Shown piece by piece: positions 32,875 to 43,789 of a stretch of DNA of 64,000 nucleotides. A program made the translations under genes and the position numbers. The DNA comes from Atriophallophorus winterbourni (taxonomy: Eukaryota; Platyhelminthes; Trematoda; Plagiorchiida; Microphallidae): NCBI GenBank assembly GCA_013407085.1, contig JACCGJ010015047.1:62001-126000 (forward strand), written 5' to 3'. Position 1 is the first letter of the stretch. The number at the start of each line of letters is the position of its first letter. Under the pieces are notes generated by a model. It searched no databases, had not been told where the DNA came from, and saw nothing but the letters and a program-made list of their open reading frames with translations.

Positions 32875-32915
32875 CCCTACTTGATGAATGCAAACATCGG
32901 GAACTCGGTCGTGGT
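32875..32915 (+). ncRNA. Hammerhead-like motif, copy 3, decayed
   Basis: tccctacTTGATGA, atgcaaacatcg, GGAACTCGGTCGTGG. The repeat context (atcctgatcgtactttccc before, gtgtgatggaactgcatgcaaa after) is the clearest of the set, but both stem II and the GAAA box are mutated. Confidence 0.5.
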
Positions 32916-33680
32916 GTGTGATGGAACTGCATGCAAATGAGCATTTAGCCAACATGATGTTTTAATGGATCGCAGCAAACAAATATCGAATATACTGATG
33001 AAGCAAATAAGTAAACACTGCCTAAGCTTCATCATTTAGATGATAAACTCTGTACGTCTCGCCATAAAGATTCAACGAGCATTTGACTAAGCCCTTTCAA
33101 ATCGAATAATTGTACTAGCGTAATGGATGTTTAAGCATTTTTCAAAATATACGCTTCCAACTTGCTCATGTCGATTGCAGAAACATTTACCACGCAACGT
33201 TTATCAAAACGACATAAAACGTCAATCAAAGTATGTGAAATAGAAGGGAGAGAGCACAGTTTATTTGTTCGATTTTATATAGATCCGTTTATCGGTTTTT
33301 TGTAACTTCATGTTCCACGTTTTTTTTTCGGGTCTGAACCGAAGCAAGTATAGATTCGTGGATATTAAAAAAATTCGTTTTGGCTAAAAGTGAGATTTCT
33401 TCCTTCATACCTATCTGTGTTCAAGAGCAACGCTTTCTAGTACCCAAATAATCACGAATCAAAACTGGTCAGGAAATTCTAACAAAGGGGTGAGAAATCA
33501 CTGGGAATATTGCGAGTTATATCTACGTTATATGGTAGCGCTGATTTTCGCAAGTATGATGCGGACAAATTCGGATCAGTGTCGAACCCTTGTAAAATAC
33601 GCCTAAATGTACCCCCAGCATCAACCATTACTTAGTGTCATTCCAATTCTTCTTATGATAACGTTTACATATCGACTTAC

Positions 33681-33896
33681 CAGCAGAATGATATCCGCAA
33701 ATTGATCAGTCTGTATTGTATCATTGATCGTGCTCATCACCTGAGTGATCACCTGATCTTTTCGGTTTTCACATTGCCCCGTTTCATCACATGCCTTGCT
33801 GATCAAGGACGTCAGCTGTTCACATATTGGACCAGTATTCTCGCGGTTTTCGAGAGTGGCGTTCGCACAAGAGAGCATCTGCAATCGATAGATGAT
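33681..33896 (-). CDS. Acidic secretory protein, exon 3 (cysteine-containing domain)
   Basis: 72 codons, phase 0 at both ends. On the minus strand the acceptor is gctaacag and the donor, right after DIILL, is gtaagt. The peptide has four cysteines (exon residues 10, 25, 36, 42) and two possible N-glycosylation sites (NAT, NDT). It is mostly helical-looking and amphipathic. The previous exon ends at 34117 with donor gtacgt, also phase 0, so the two join without a stop. I do not recognise the domain; its four cysteines and helices loosely recall saposin-like or other small secreted helical domains, which is only a guess. Further exons must follow below 33681 but were not found. Confidence 0.7.
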
Positions 33897-34042
33897 CTGT
33901 TAGCATTATGGGAACTAATGACAAAAATCAATAAGCAAACGGCTTAGTAAAAAACAGTTGACGTATAACGTCTCATTAGAAACCAATACGAGACATCTTT
34001 TTTATGCTTAAGTCATCATCAATATTGTTCGATTTTATTTTT

Positions 34043-34044
<2 letters not shown>

Positions 34045-34075
<31 letters not shown>
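34045..34075. repeat. (TA)n microsatellite
   Basis: An alternating ta run of about 28 bases in the intron between exons 2 and 3 of the minus-strand acidic gene. Confidence 0.9.
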
Positions 34076-34076
<1 letters not shown>

Positions 34077-34116
34077 GATTCGGAGTATTATTACATGATA
34101 TTAGCTTTCAACGTAC

Positions 34117-35342
34117 GTTATCTCTGACCGAAGTAAGTTCCTCAAAATCTCGCTCGAATAAGAAGCGTAGCATTGGTAAAAAGTTGTGCAGTTGTTCTTT
34201 GGTGACATTAATTGCGAACATTTTGTAAATTTTATCCGAGATAAGTTCGCAGGCATCGTGATAGTTGTAACCGTCGGTTAAGTAGTCCAATGCAGATAGT
34301 TCCTTCGACCAGTCAGTATTATTTAGGAACAAATCAAAATGCAGCGATTCGTTAAATACTGGAAGATCGAATTCAAAAGTGTCTGTTGAAAAATTGTATC
34401 CATGCGTATCGGAATCACCTTCTGTGTTATGACTTGACGTATTTTTACTATCGGATTTTTCATCTGAATCTTCACCCGATGTGTTTGACAACGATTTTTG
34501 ACCAGTTGTTTTTATCTTTTCTTCTTCATTATTTTCACTTTCGATTTCATCGGTTCTTGTTTTGGCAACTTTTATATCTTCCTCACTAGTTTTTTCCTTG
34601 TTTGTTTCAATGTTTACTTCTGTAGTTACAGTGGGGATGGATTGTTCTGTGTTTGGCGTTGTATCTTGAATTTTGACATTCGAAATGTCTTGAGAAACGG
34701 AGGTGTTCAAACCTGGGATTTCGGTCTCGTCGTGCTCCTTTTCGCTCTCATCCATATTTGCTGAATCCTCATCGGAGGGTTGTTGCGTTTCCGTATTCTC
34801 TTTGAGAAGTTTCAGGTCACCTAATCCAGGCATTTCGATTTTCTTATCGGCATTTTCCTCTTCCTTACCGTAATCCGTAGTAGTTTGTGTTTCAACAATG
34901 TCTACCGCTTCAGTAGATTCTGTTGATTCCGTTGAAGTCGTTTCCACAATTTCGTCATTATCGGTTGAAGGATTTTTAGCATTATTGTCCTCAGTAACCT
35001 CGGTAACTTTCCGTTCTTCTTCTTCGTCGGATTTTAGCTCAGATATTTCCTCAAAGTTATCTGTCACTTCGGTTTCACCGTTGCCATTCTCATCATCAAT
35101 CAATCTATCATCATCATCACGGTTACTTTTGTCTGATGATTCATTTTCCACTTCCGCTTCGTTTTCACTGTCTGATGGTTTTTCATCCAAATTCTTTTCA
35201 TCAGATTCCTCACTAACTGTTCCATATTCGCTTTCGTCTTCTTCATCTTCGTCTTGTTCTTCCTCGTTGGATAATTTGTTGTCATCATCGTTTTCCGAGT
35301 CACCAATTTCGTTGTCTGGATTTACTTCATCCGAATTTCTGT
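34117..35342 (-). CDS. Acidic secretory protein, exon 2 (Glu/Asp/Ser/Thr-rich, folded C-terminal part)
   Basis: Long exon, acceptor ctactag and donor gtacgt. The first about 320 codons are low-complexity and strongly acidic (runs of E, D, S, T and N, with blocks such as ESTESTEAVDIVETQTTT), probably disordered and perhaps O-glycosylated or ion-binding. The last about 90 codons are different: FDLPVFNESLHFDLFLNNTD, WSKELSALDYLTDGYNYHDA and a hydrophobic LHNFLPMLRFLFERDFEEL, which looks like a folded helical domain. Possible N-glycosylation sites are NES, NNT and NVT. With exon 1 the frame is exactly in phase (103 + 1226 bases = 443 codons). If not spliced at 34117, a stop follows within three codons. 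Protein family not recognised. Confidence 0.8.
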
Positions 35343-35869
35343 CTAGTAGATCAAATAAACAAATGTTTTAGCTTCAAGTTAAGAACCATTGCTTGGTGTG
35401 TGCGTGATATAATAATGTGCAAATACGATAAATCGCCATTAAGTTTATTGTTGTATCATCTACAAATAAAAATATCGTAAAATATCGTAAAGCAATGTTA
35501 ACAAAGAGTATTAGTCTTAGAATTAGGTTTTATCCGTTGCAGGGCTCCCAGATTTTACAATCCTGGTATTTTATATACACTTACACACCACAGTGCGTCC
35601 CTCAGTGGATGGCCCTCAAAATATTATGATATCTCCACGATCTGGCTTCAGGTTTTGCAGCGGATAAACATTAACGCGCGTGACCCCTAGTGCGCGCACC
35701 GAGTACGCAATCGAGCTAATCGGTCGGCAGATGCCATTCACACCTGCCAAGATCAAAACAATTGAGGGATTATACGGCAAGTAGGGGTGGTGGGGAGTCT
35801 GTTGATATCGATCACACCTGTCTATCTTAACGAGTGCAGAACCCACCATGGGCTGTGCAGTTCTTAATT

Positions 35870-36050
35870 AGCTTAGGATTGGTCAGGTGAATGCAATTTA
35901 AGCATGATCTCTGTTCGTACTGACACCCTTGGTCTGACGAAGCTTCTGAGTCAGGAACGAAACGTTAACAATAAACTACTCTCACCGATTCATTACAAAC
36001 TTTATTTTTTCATGATTATGATTCCCCGATCGGTCACGAACATTTTCCAT
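35870..36050 (+). repeat. Half foldback element
   Basis: Contains aggattggtca, ctgacacccttggtctgacg, aagcttctgag, gaaacgttaac and tcatgattatgattccccga in the order of the right arm of the foldback element at 18739-18954. The opposite arm is missing. It lies in intron 1 of the acidic secretory gene. Confidence 0.75.
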
Positions 36051-37486
36051 TACATTACGATTCAACTTTTAGAATAAAAAGCCAATGGCTGCATGATACT
36101 GAACTTTATACGTATAGATGTTCAAGGAATCATGTTTTCGAAATTTGACCTGGATGCTTCGGTGGAAGAATATAATAATTCCGCGTCTATATTTGTGGTA
36201 AAATTTTATGAAACCAGCTTTGAGTTACATAGTTTAAACAAGGTCACCCGACGGATACCAATGGTAACGAATTTTGTGCTTGGTGTAAGCCTATGAAGTG
36301 CGATTTGTTTGAATTTATTCGTTTAAATCATGTCACCTCAGATTTTTTGGAGAAAACCAAAGTTCCCAATAACAGGAGTGTGTCTATATCACATATCCAT
36401 CATCTCATACCATGAAGGTTTTGTCTACTGCTAATGCAAGCTTTTCAAGATAATCGTTGACGGACTATTTTGTATTCTCATTAAATCTCACACATCAGTA
36501 CAGGGTTATTGATGTTCACGTATTCACATGTTGAACTCTGAAACAATAGGCGATTCCAAACATTTTTAAAGCTTATTGTCATTACGGTTTTTTCGATGTG
36601 TATACTTTTTCGGGGTTTTGTTTTGATGCCAAGCACAAGTATAACATTATATAACGTATACATTTGTAACATGAACATCAGAGAAAATTGTGCAAATTCA
36701 TCCTTAATAATTCGCTGACCTTCTTCTCTCGTTATAACTGGCTAATAATTTTTTAATCACAATGATTTTGGGTTTAATATCTTGCATCAACTGAACGGTT
36801 ATAATATTTCTACGTTAAGGATCACGTTGGGTATTGAATTGAACCTGGTAGCTTTTAACCTTAGATAAAGAATGATTGATGCAAAACTGTGTTATTTCGC
36901 ATCACCCAAGTGTAAAATGCCCCTGCCAACTGGTGGATATCAAAGAGAACTTTCATTGTGATGCAATTCAGGCCGGATTCAATCACTAAAATAACGAAGG
37001 ATATTCATCTATCATATGTTGCTATTATCACTTTTTCGAGTTTCATGTAGAGTAGCCATTCAAATAACAAAATCATAAAACGTTCTAATACAGACATTTT
37101 TCTAAAAGACATTGGGTGATTACGGTTGCTTCGCAACTTTTGGCTACATTTTGTCTTTTATAAACGTTAATGGTCATAAACATTTACCATGTATCAAACA
37201 AAATGTGTTGATGTACAATAAAACTTGATATAGCTGGTAATCTGTATAGCGAATAGCGAAATGTGAGCTAACATGCCTGAAGTCAGGTCTAAAAGACTAA
37301 TTATTGCTTACAGTTGAGAACAAACAGTCATACAACAATGCTTTTTCATTGATACCCATACCAAGTACGCTTACAAAAACGTTTCATTAACTAGACCACG
37401 GAAAGCACACGGGAGTACGGATGACGTGAATTACTTTGGTTGTGAGTAACTTTTAATTCGAACAACACTTGAATGGTCAAACGTAC
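36051..37486. other. Intron sequence, nothing further recognised
   Basis: Remaining part of intron 1 of the acidic gene. No exon or repeat with recognisable ends was seen. Confidence 0.4.
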
Positions 37487-37589
37487 CGTCATTATCTTCG
37501 TTATTCTCCAACGCTGGCCTCATTTGTGCAAATGGCATTTCAATAGCCAGAAGAATCATGACGAATATTATCCACGAACGCATCTCCAT
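37487..37589 (-). CDS. Acidic secretory protein, exon 1 (signal peptide)
   Basis: On the minus strand the ATG at 37589 opens a 34-codon exon plus one base, ending at donor gtacgt. The peptide MEMRSWIIFVMILLAIEMPF followed by AQ is a typical signal peptide, with cleavage likely after the Ala at residue 21 or close by. It then turns acidic (ENNEDND), matching the character of exon 2. The donor has the same six bases as that of exon 2. A second in-frame ATG lies two codons downstream. The phase matches the acceptor at 35343. Confidence 0.78.
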
Positions 37590-37934
37590 CTCTCAATATT
37601 TATGTTCAGGTGACTGAAGATAAAAATTACAGACATGTGTGACGAAGTTGTGATTTTGTAGCATGAAATATATTGTTGTGCGCGCACAGTAATATAAGCA
37701 TAATGGTCGTGCTGAGATCAGATTCAGCCATCTTTTTAACAAAATTTACTTGATCATCCTATGATCCTTTGGGACCACGATGACACAGCGGCTATAACGT
37801 TTGATTTTCGATCGAACGGATCCAGGTTCTAATCTCATCCGGCTGCAAATTTTGTGAAATGTGCTCAACCCACATCTCTACCGCACTCAGGTGACAAAAG
37901 AGTATTAATAAGGCTCACCGAACCTGATCTTACT

Positions 37935-37978
37935 GTCTCCATCTGATGATGGCAAACAGCCAAAAACCGTTAGTGGTG
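37935..37978 (+). ncRNA. Hammerhead-ribozyme-like motif, copy 5, with changed stem II
   Basis: tctccatCTGATGA, stem II TGGC-aaaca-GCCA, AAAA, CCGTTA, gtgg. Both strands of stem II differ from copies 1 and 4 (GTGC/GCAC), yet the four pairs are kept. The GAAA box is AAAA, and the cleavage triplet reads TTA in place of GTC. A longer tail (gggatggggatgtgagcacc) follows. Confidence 0.58.
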
Positions 37979-37984
37979 TGTAAG

Positions 37985-38620
37985 GGATGGGGATGTGAGC
38001 ACCACAATACATCAGTATTAATAATGGTTGGTAAATAACTGCGTAAGGTTTGCACTCCGTTCAGTGAACGAAATCACATCACGTATACCGAAGATAAGCT
38101 CCAGCCCCGTAATGTCGCAAGGCCTTCATCAGGTTTGGAATCATTTGAAAACGTTGCATTATATTATACCATTACTTTTATAAGATAATTTGCTATTTTA
38201 CTACTATGCTACTGCCACCATTGGTACGATTCAATGGTCCGTCGCAGATGCAGTCAAATATGGACCATGAGAAGCAATACCAATGGGTGGTGGTGACGGA
38301 AAATTAAATTTTTGATTTAATTCAAATTAAACTTCTAGTGATATGAAGTACCAATGGGTTTTAAAAACCTGCTAAACATCTAACATGTTTTGTATTTTCG
38401 GTGCATCGATTCAATTTTTTGATTATTTTTTCATCTGTGAATTGAAATAAATTATTTCATATGACAAACGTAGACTTTCAGTGTTAGATGTATTCTTGCT
38501 AATCACGAAACGGATCTTTCGTTTCAAACCTGCTTTTCGAAAATCATTCAATATATATTGATACTGTAAGGGAAGGGAATGTGAGCACCATAATACATTG
38601 GAATATTAGATATTTTCTCA
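37985..38620 (+). repeat. Repeat tail modules associated with the hammerhead repeats
   Basis: gggatggggatgtgagcacca followed by caatacatcagtattaata (37985-38030) recurs as ggaagggaatgtgagcacca with taatacattggaatatta at 38573-38620, and in looser form at 38797-38835 and, on the other strand, at 32665-32715. At 37985 it directly follows hammerhead copy 5, so it is probably the body of the same retroposon. Confidence 0.55.
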
Positions 38621-39007
38621 ATTTAATTCAACCCTTAAAGGCATCCTCATATCGAACAGCCAAAGTCTTTGTCCACAACTTGTATGCGCTTATTGCGAAA
38701 TGTTAATACCAGATTTAAAAATTTAGAAATGATTCAAAGATAAACAATGTTATAATTGTTAGCTACTGATGAATACAGTTTTTAAACATGTTACATGCGG
38801 GGGATATGAGCAGAGCACTACAGTATTAAATGATAGGTGTTTTTTGAGCCAATGTTTGATAAGTCCGGCAAGAGCCACGTTTTCAATTTCATGTGCCAAC
38901 ACAAACCTGGATGAAGTCAAACCCATAGGCTTTAAGCGATAATCCAAAATTTTATGTAATTCCACTTGTCCACTATTTCAAGTCATGCCGATGTCAATCT
39001 CACTGTG

Positions 39008-39047
39008 CCTATCTGATGAGTGCGAATAGCACGAAACTGGTTGCGTG
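39008..39047 (+). ncRNA. Hammerhead-ribozyme-like motif, copy 4, intact core
   Basis: cctatCTGATGA, stem II GTGC-gaata-GCAC, GAAAC, tggttgcgtgg. All invariant core bases of boxes CUGAUGA and GAAA are present and stem II pairs perfectly; helix III is very short and helix I is weak. The loop aata recalls schistosome satellite hammerheads (caaata), which is suggestive only. It is in a gene-poor interval upstream of the acidic gene. Confidence 0.65.
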
Positions 39048-40370
39048 GTGGTGTGAAGGTTGGGAATGCATTCAAATACGGATTTTTCATACATGCATTT
39101 TACGTATTGCTGTTCACCTGGAAACCTTACTAATACACCCAAATCTGAAGTAAAAAAAGAGGATTTTAAACTATGATTTTCCTCCTATTTGACAACACAT
39201 GAGAAAATCTTCAAAGCTATAGTTAAACGTTGGATGAACTATTCACACACATTATATTAGCAGAAACATTCTTCCTTATGGATATTCCACTACTAGTTTC
39301 GAATCATTTACCCCATCCGATTGGGACAATAGTTAAGTTTATTGAACCATAAAACACTATTTAAATGATAAATTAGGTAGTTAAGGGACAATATATTCTG
39401 ATTGACATCAAAGGATGATTAAAGGCGGCTAAATACCAAAATCTGTCGACTTGCAACATTAGATTTCATGAATCTTTTCCAAATTGTTTGTCATTTTGTC
39501 TGCATTTGAATGTAACTGTGGAGGATTAATCATTGTACATTAACAGATATAAATGCTTTCACTGTAACAATGAAATAAACCAGTAAACACACGTTAAAAT
39601 ACAAGTGTTGACTAAATGCGACTCACCGGACTACCCCAAAGAAAACTTCAAAATTTCAACTAGAAAGTGTCTTGCGTGTTTTTATAGGTAGAAATATAGA
39701 AACAGAAAATGCGGGTTACAAAAACAATGAAATCTCATGTGTGTTAAAGAATGCCAGCAGAATATTACCAAAATCAATCACCCGCATCGAAAGTTTTGCC
39801 CGCGTGCCACGTGGAACTTGCCTAGCTATTCGTGCATTGCTAACCTTAAAATAAACCGATTAGAAGCGATACTCGCCTCGAGTACATATCAAACTAGTGA
39901 CGTAAATTTTCAGCTCATGAATAATAATCGATTACCATTTGGAAACATCTGTTAATTAAGTCTATTTGTACTACACCGTGAATGTTGAGTGTACATGGGC
40001 TTGCTGCGCTCGATATAAATCATGAATGTGCATCTCAAGTCCATGGTGAGTCCAAACTCTATATCACTTCCCATGACTATGCGATCCAATAAAGGCGTAA
40101 CTGTCTATCCTATGGTGTATGCATGGTGCCTAGGCAATGATTGTTCAGTAAATAGCTACTCTTCTTCTGCTTGAACCTAATCTTTACATAATATTTCGAA
40201 AATTAGCGGTCATAAAATCGATGTGAATTGCATTCACTTCTCGTTTACATACGTATATGGTAATTCAGGTAATAACCGCTTTCGAAGGATTTTTTTCTTT
40301 TGGAATACAACCATTTTACTATCTATTACTATTAACTATCCAGAGTATATGTCGGGATAACAATACCTGG
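39048..40370. other. Intergenic DNA, no gene recognised
   Basis: AT-rich. Short frames such as 39672-39854 (containing ARVPRGTCLAIRA) may be a very decayed RT piece but cannot be supported. Confidence 0.35.
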
Positions 40371-40372
40371 TA

Positions 40373-41045
40373 TTGCTTGAAAGTTCTCTCATTGGGTACA
40401 AAGCGATTGTGCGATTCAACGGGATACATTCGCGAGTCACCGTTGCCACTAGTGATGTACCGCAACGTTTCGTGCTCGAGTCAGAACATTTCCTCGTTCA
40501 CATCAACGACCTACCACAGATGCTCCCATGTAGCATGCCGATAATATTAAAATTTAGACGCGGGTATAATCTACTGTGATCTGTTTACAGCTCCGAAGTG
40601 ATTTCTATAATTTCATTGGAAATCATTTCCATTGTAAATAAGCTGCCATTCAATTTTTTAATGTAAAATTTTGCAAATTGGTAAGGCATTTCGGTACACA
40701 TATCCATTTGGAAAGTCTATTTTGAGCTGGACCGAGTCAGTGCGGTGTATGCGGCATTTCAGAGAACGGCATGGATTGTGATGCCTTTCACAAGCGTGCT
40801 TCCGGGCTTCTGGGTATGCTGCGACAGATTTTCAGAAACTTCTCACCTGGAAATTTGCCCACAATAATGAAAACCGCCATAATTTCAGACATAGAGCGCG
40901 CATCGCAAGAACGGGCTACAAAAATCATATACTAAGAGAATTTATCATCGTGCATCAAACTCACAAGTTGTTTCCAGAAACTAACGTACAAGGAGAGAAT
41001 GCAACGGCTGGGCCTCCCCATCTCCTTCAAGGGATCAGATTAAAT
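40373..41045 (+). mobile_element. CR1-like LINE fossil
   Basis: Degenerate RT pieces in order: RVTVATSDVPQRFVLESEHF then VHINDLPQML (cf. the CR1 motif S-GVPQGSVLGP...INDLP), followed without an open frame by RASGLLGMLRQ, RASQERATKIIY and LTYKERMQRLGLPISF, which is the CR1 C-terminal block. Heavily mutated; ends approximate. Confidence 0.68.
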
Positions 41046-42430
41046 TCAAAATTATGTTACGTATTAGTTGCCCTAACAATTTGAAGACACATGTGTGTTA
41101 ACTCATGGCAAGTGTTCAACCGGACAAAGCGGCATCAAGCGATTAGGAGTTATTTCTTTTTCATGAACAAATATTTACTATGCTGTGGTAATTGTGAAGC
41201 TATGAACTTTTTGTAAGCAGGAATTTTGAAATCTTGAAGATCAAAATTTACTTCAGCGTATATCAACTGTTAACTGGTTTATGTTATCATATTCTGACAA
41301 TTTAATCCAAATAACTATTCGTATCAAATGTACGTAAATTTTGCAAGAGGGGACATAATCTCAAAATTCTAGAATTCATTTCCTTGCCATTTATGATATC
41401 TAACGCCATATTTGTTTCCTCTATTTGACATCTTGGTCTATACTTCTGTTAGACTTCAATTATGAACGCCATTGTGAATTTTGATCGATGGAAACAGAAA
41501 AGTGTAAATTTGTGGGTCTAGCTAATCAAATCCAAGTTTAAAGATTCACGCTTCGAAATTCAAGATTTATGGTTGAAAGAAGTACAAATGTATATGTACA
41601 TAAGTATAAATGAGATGAACTGGATAATCTGTTAATAGTTTGAAATAAAATCAGGCTTTGCTCTCTTTTATAGTCGTGACGATTTGAATTGAATATAGCT
41701 AAACTGTTTGCGTTTACCGAATTGGCAGTTAGGGAATTCCAAACAAAACACACGCTCACCGAATAAAATACCTGCTGCACTTCCGTTTGGAGTGTGCTAT
41801 TTCCAACATTCATCCATGACTTCAGAAGTTGCTAGAAGTTCGAAGTTGAAATAAATTATCCATCTGGTGAGAGACACTAGTAAGATTTTTGTATGCAAGG
41901 ATAAGATATCGACGCATTTGCTTTCGTGAAAGCGTCCTAAGTCTTGGTCGTCTGAGTCCCGCGACGTATGACACATTTTCAAAACCATGGACAACTTGGA
42001 AGCATATGATGAAACCGGTCCAGAAGTGAAATGTCTTTCTGGAGCCATGGTCTAAAGGCATAGGAAACATAATCTAGAACCGGGTATACATAATTGTTCA
42101 TCATAAGGTACGGTAGCGGTCACCTTCGGGTGCAACCATGATTGCGTCGCGAACTTGTATCAACACATCAGCGGAGAATTTCTACGTTAATTGCGAAAAC
42201 ATAACTGAGTCATCAACGATATTTTTAGCACTGAATTCAGTTTCCAAAAAATAAAACCAATACTCATGGTCCTGTGGAATGAAACGGATATTGTGATGAC
42301 CATCGAGGCTAGTATATCGCGTTTAGTATCGCTCATGCTAAACATGATAAGGTAAAAGAAAATTCATAATTGCCTTAATTGGCTAAGAGAAAACGATGCA
42401 AAAATGTACGATAATAGGTAAAAACTATAC
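41046..42430. other. Intergenic DNA, no gene recognised
   Basis: Nothing recognised. A minus-strand frame (41797-42070) contains no known motif; a possible donor (caggtattt) near 41775 is too weak to call an exon. Confidence 0.35.
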
Positions 42431-42439
42431 CTGAAAAAA

Positions 42440-42660
42440 CAACGCCGAATAAAATCGGGAAAATTGACGTACCAGAAAAATATCACGATGTTTGCGTGTA
42501 TTTAGGCCACATAAATTTGTAGTACACGAAGGATTCGTGTATCACGTCGGACTCACCGAAACAAAACGTCCCACAAAGTTTGGAGAATACACACAGGACA
42601 GTGAAGATTTTATCACGGTAGCCACGCGTGAACAGGAATGGTGTGATGGTCAATGTTTTT
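42440..42660 (-). mobile_element. CsRn1-like Gypsy LTR end and leader, fragment
   Basis: On the minus strand: gcgtggctaccgtgataaa, ttctccaaactttgtgggac, then ggtgagtccgacgtgatacac, which is similar to the LTR end and primer binding region at 60545-60740, and a leader with ggtacgtcaattttcccgat that recurs at 50225-50290. The ggtgag/cccgacgtg block resembles the complement of the 3' end of tRNA-Trp, the primer reported for CsRn1. No coding part follows. Confidence 0.62.
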
Positions 42661-42779
42661 ATGTCCAGCAAAACAGAGTTGTTAAAGATCTCCGCAAGTG
42701 ACATCGATTTGCTTCGACAATTGACCATCAACACGAACTCTCAGAACTCAGAACTCCGAATCTGGTGTATCTGTTGCTA

Positions 42780-43290
42780 TTTTAGTCACGGATCCATTCA
42801 TATAGCTTTCCAGCGATACGCTGTTTCGGTAGCTTGTTCGAGAGTAAATTATGATCGACTTTGCCAAAAGCTCTAGAAAGTCAAGGTAACATGCATGAAT
42901 ACAGCCTCCTGCATTTACAACACGCGTCTAGTTGTATAGGCTTGTCAGCATAGTTCAGAGACAAGAACGATTTTGTGAAATTCGAGTTAGGCAACTGAAA
43001 TAATTATGTTTATTTCTAGATGTTGCAATATTTCTGCATTTGTTTTTAGCTTAAAACTTTTAATACGGAAGAGAGCAGTGTCACCGGCCTGTAATTTTTG
43101 ACATCAGAACGGCAACCTCCTTTGTAAATGGGTGTTATCTGTTACAGTTTCCAATCGTTGGACACCGCTTCAGCTGGGAGCAAGTGAATAATCGAACTAG
43201 ATAATGGTTCAGACAGTTGCGCATTGCAGGATCTAAGTAGCACAGGAGAAATTAATTTAATTGCTGAAAATTCGTGTACACAAATAAATC
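42780..43290 (-). mobile_element. CR1-like LINE fossil, RT N-terminal region
   Basis: Minus-strand translation gives QITPIYKGGCRSDVKNYRPV and TLLSS (about 43160-43060), then NAGGCIHACYLDFLELL (about 42920-42860), corresponding to the CR1 motifs TPIYKGG...NYRPVSLL and YLDFSKAFD. Frameshifts abound. Confidence 0.7.
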
Positions 43291-43789
43291 ATTTTCGTCT
43301 TCTTCTGCTACTTCCTAAACCCATCGATAATCGGTTGATGCCTGGTTCAGAATCCAGTGGTCGTAACAGTTGGCCAAAGAATTAAAAATGAAGGACAGCC
43401 TTGCCTGACCAATGTTTGCAAAATAAATTGACACAATTCTTCACTTTTTATGAGAACCAGAGGCAGAATCGAATTGTAATAGGATCAAATGAGTTTGACC
43501 CGTTTCATGTGGACCTCATTATGTATATTGAAGAATCACGGTCTAAGACTAAGATGGCAACGCCGAAATCACGAAAACATGCGTTTGTTTGCAGTTGATA
43601 TCGTGCATGACGTTTGAGAATTCTACAAGTGGCGAAGGGTATACACAACTAATCCGTAGCAAAAAACAACATATTTGACTCTGGCGCCTAGATTTCGTTT
43701 AGCGGAGAATCGTCGTTAAACTATCTTAGTGAATAAATTAACGGCAATATAATCGAGATACTTGTTATTGGTGCATTATTAGAATATAT

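Larger units (their letters stand above)
28200..33680. other. Gene-poor interval with hammerhead-like repeats
   Basis: No convincing exon was found on either strand. It may contain a terminal exon or the 3' UTR of the minus-strand acidic gene, whose last recognised donor is at 33680. Contents seen: a (TA)n run at 28923-28942, hammerhead-like repeats at 29546-29586, about 29695-29730, 30440-30490 and 32875-32915, and a shared repeat tail at 32665-32715. Confidence 0.45.

Noticed and set aside
34898..35371. Serine-rich frame on the plus strand
   Set aside because: It is the complement of the acidic exon of the minus-strand gene; Glu/Asp codons read backwards give Ser-rich frames.
38090..38130. 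CTGATGA on the minus strand (cttcatcagg) as another hammerhead
   Set aside because: No stem II follows and no GAAA box at the right distance.
41797..42070. Possible minus-strand exon with a donor-like cag/gtattt at 41775
   Set aside because: Two overlapping frames, no recognisable motif, weak donor and no partner exon.
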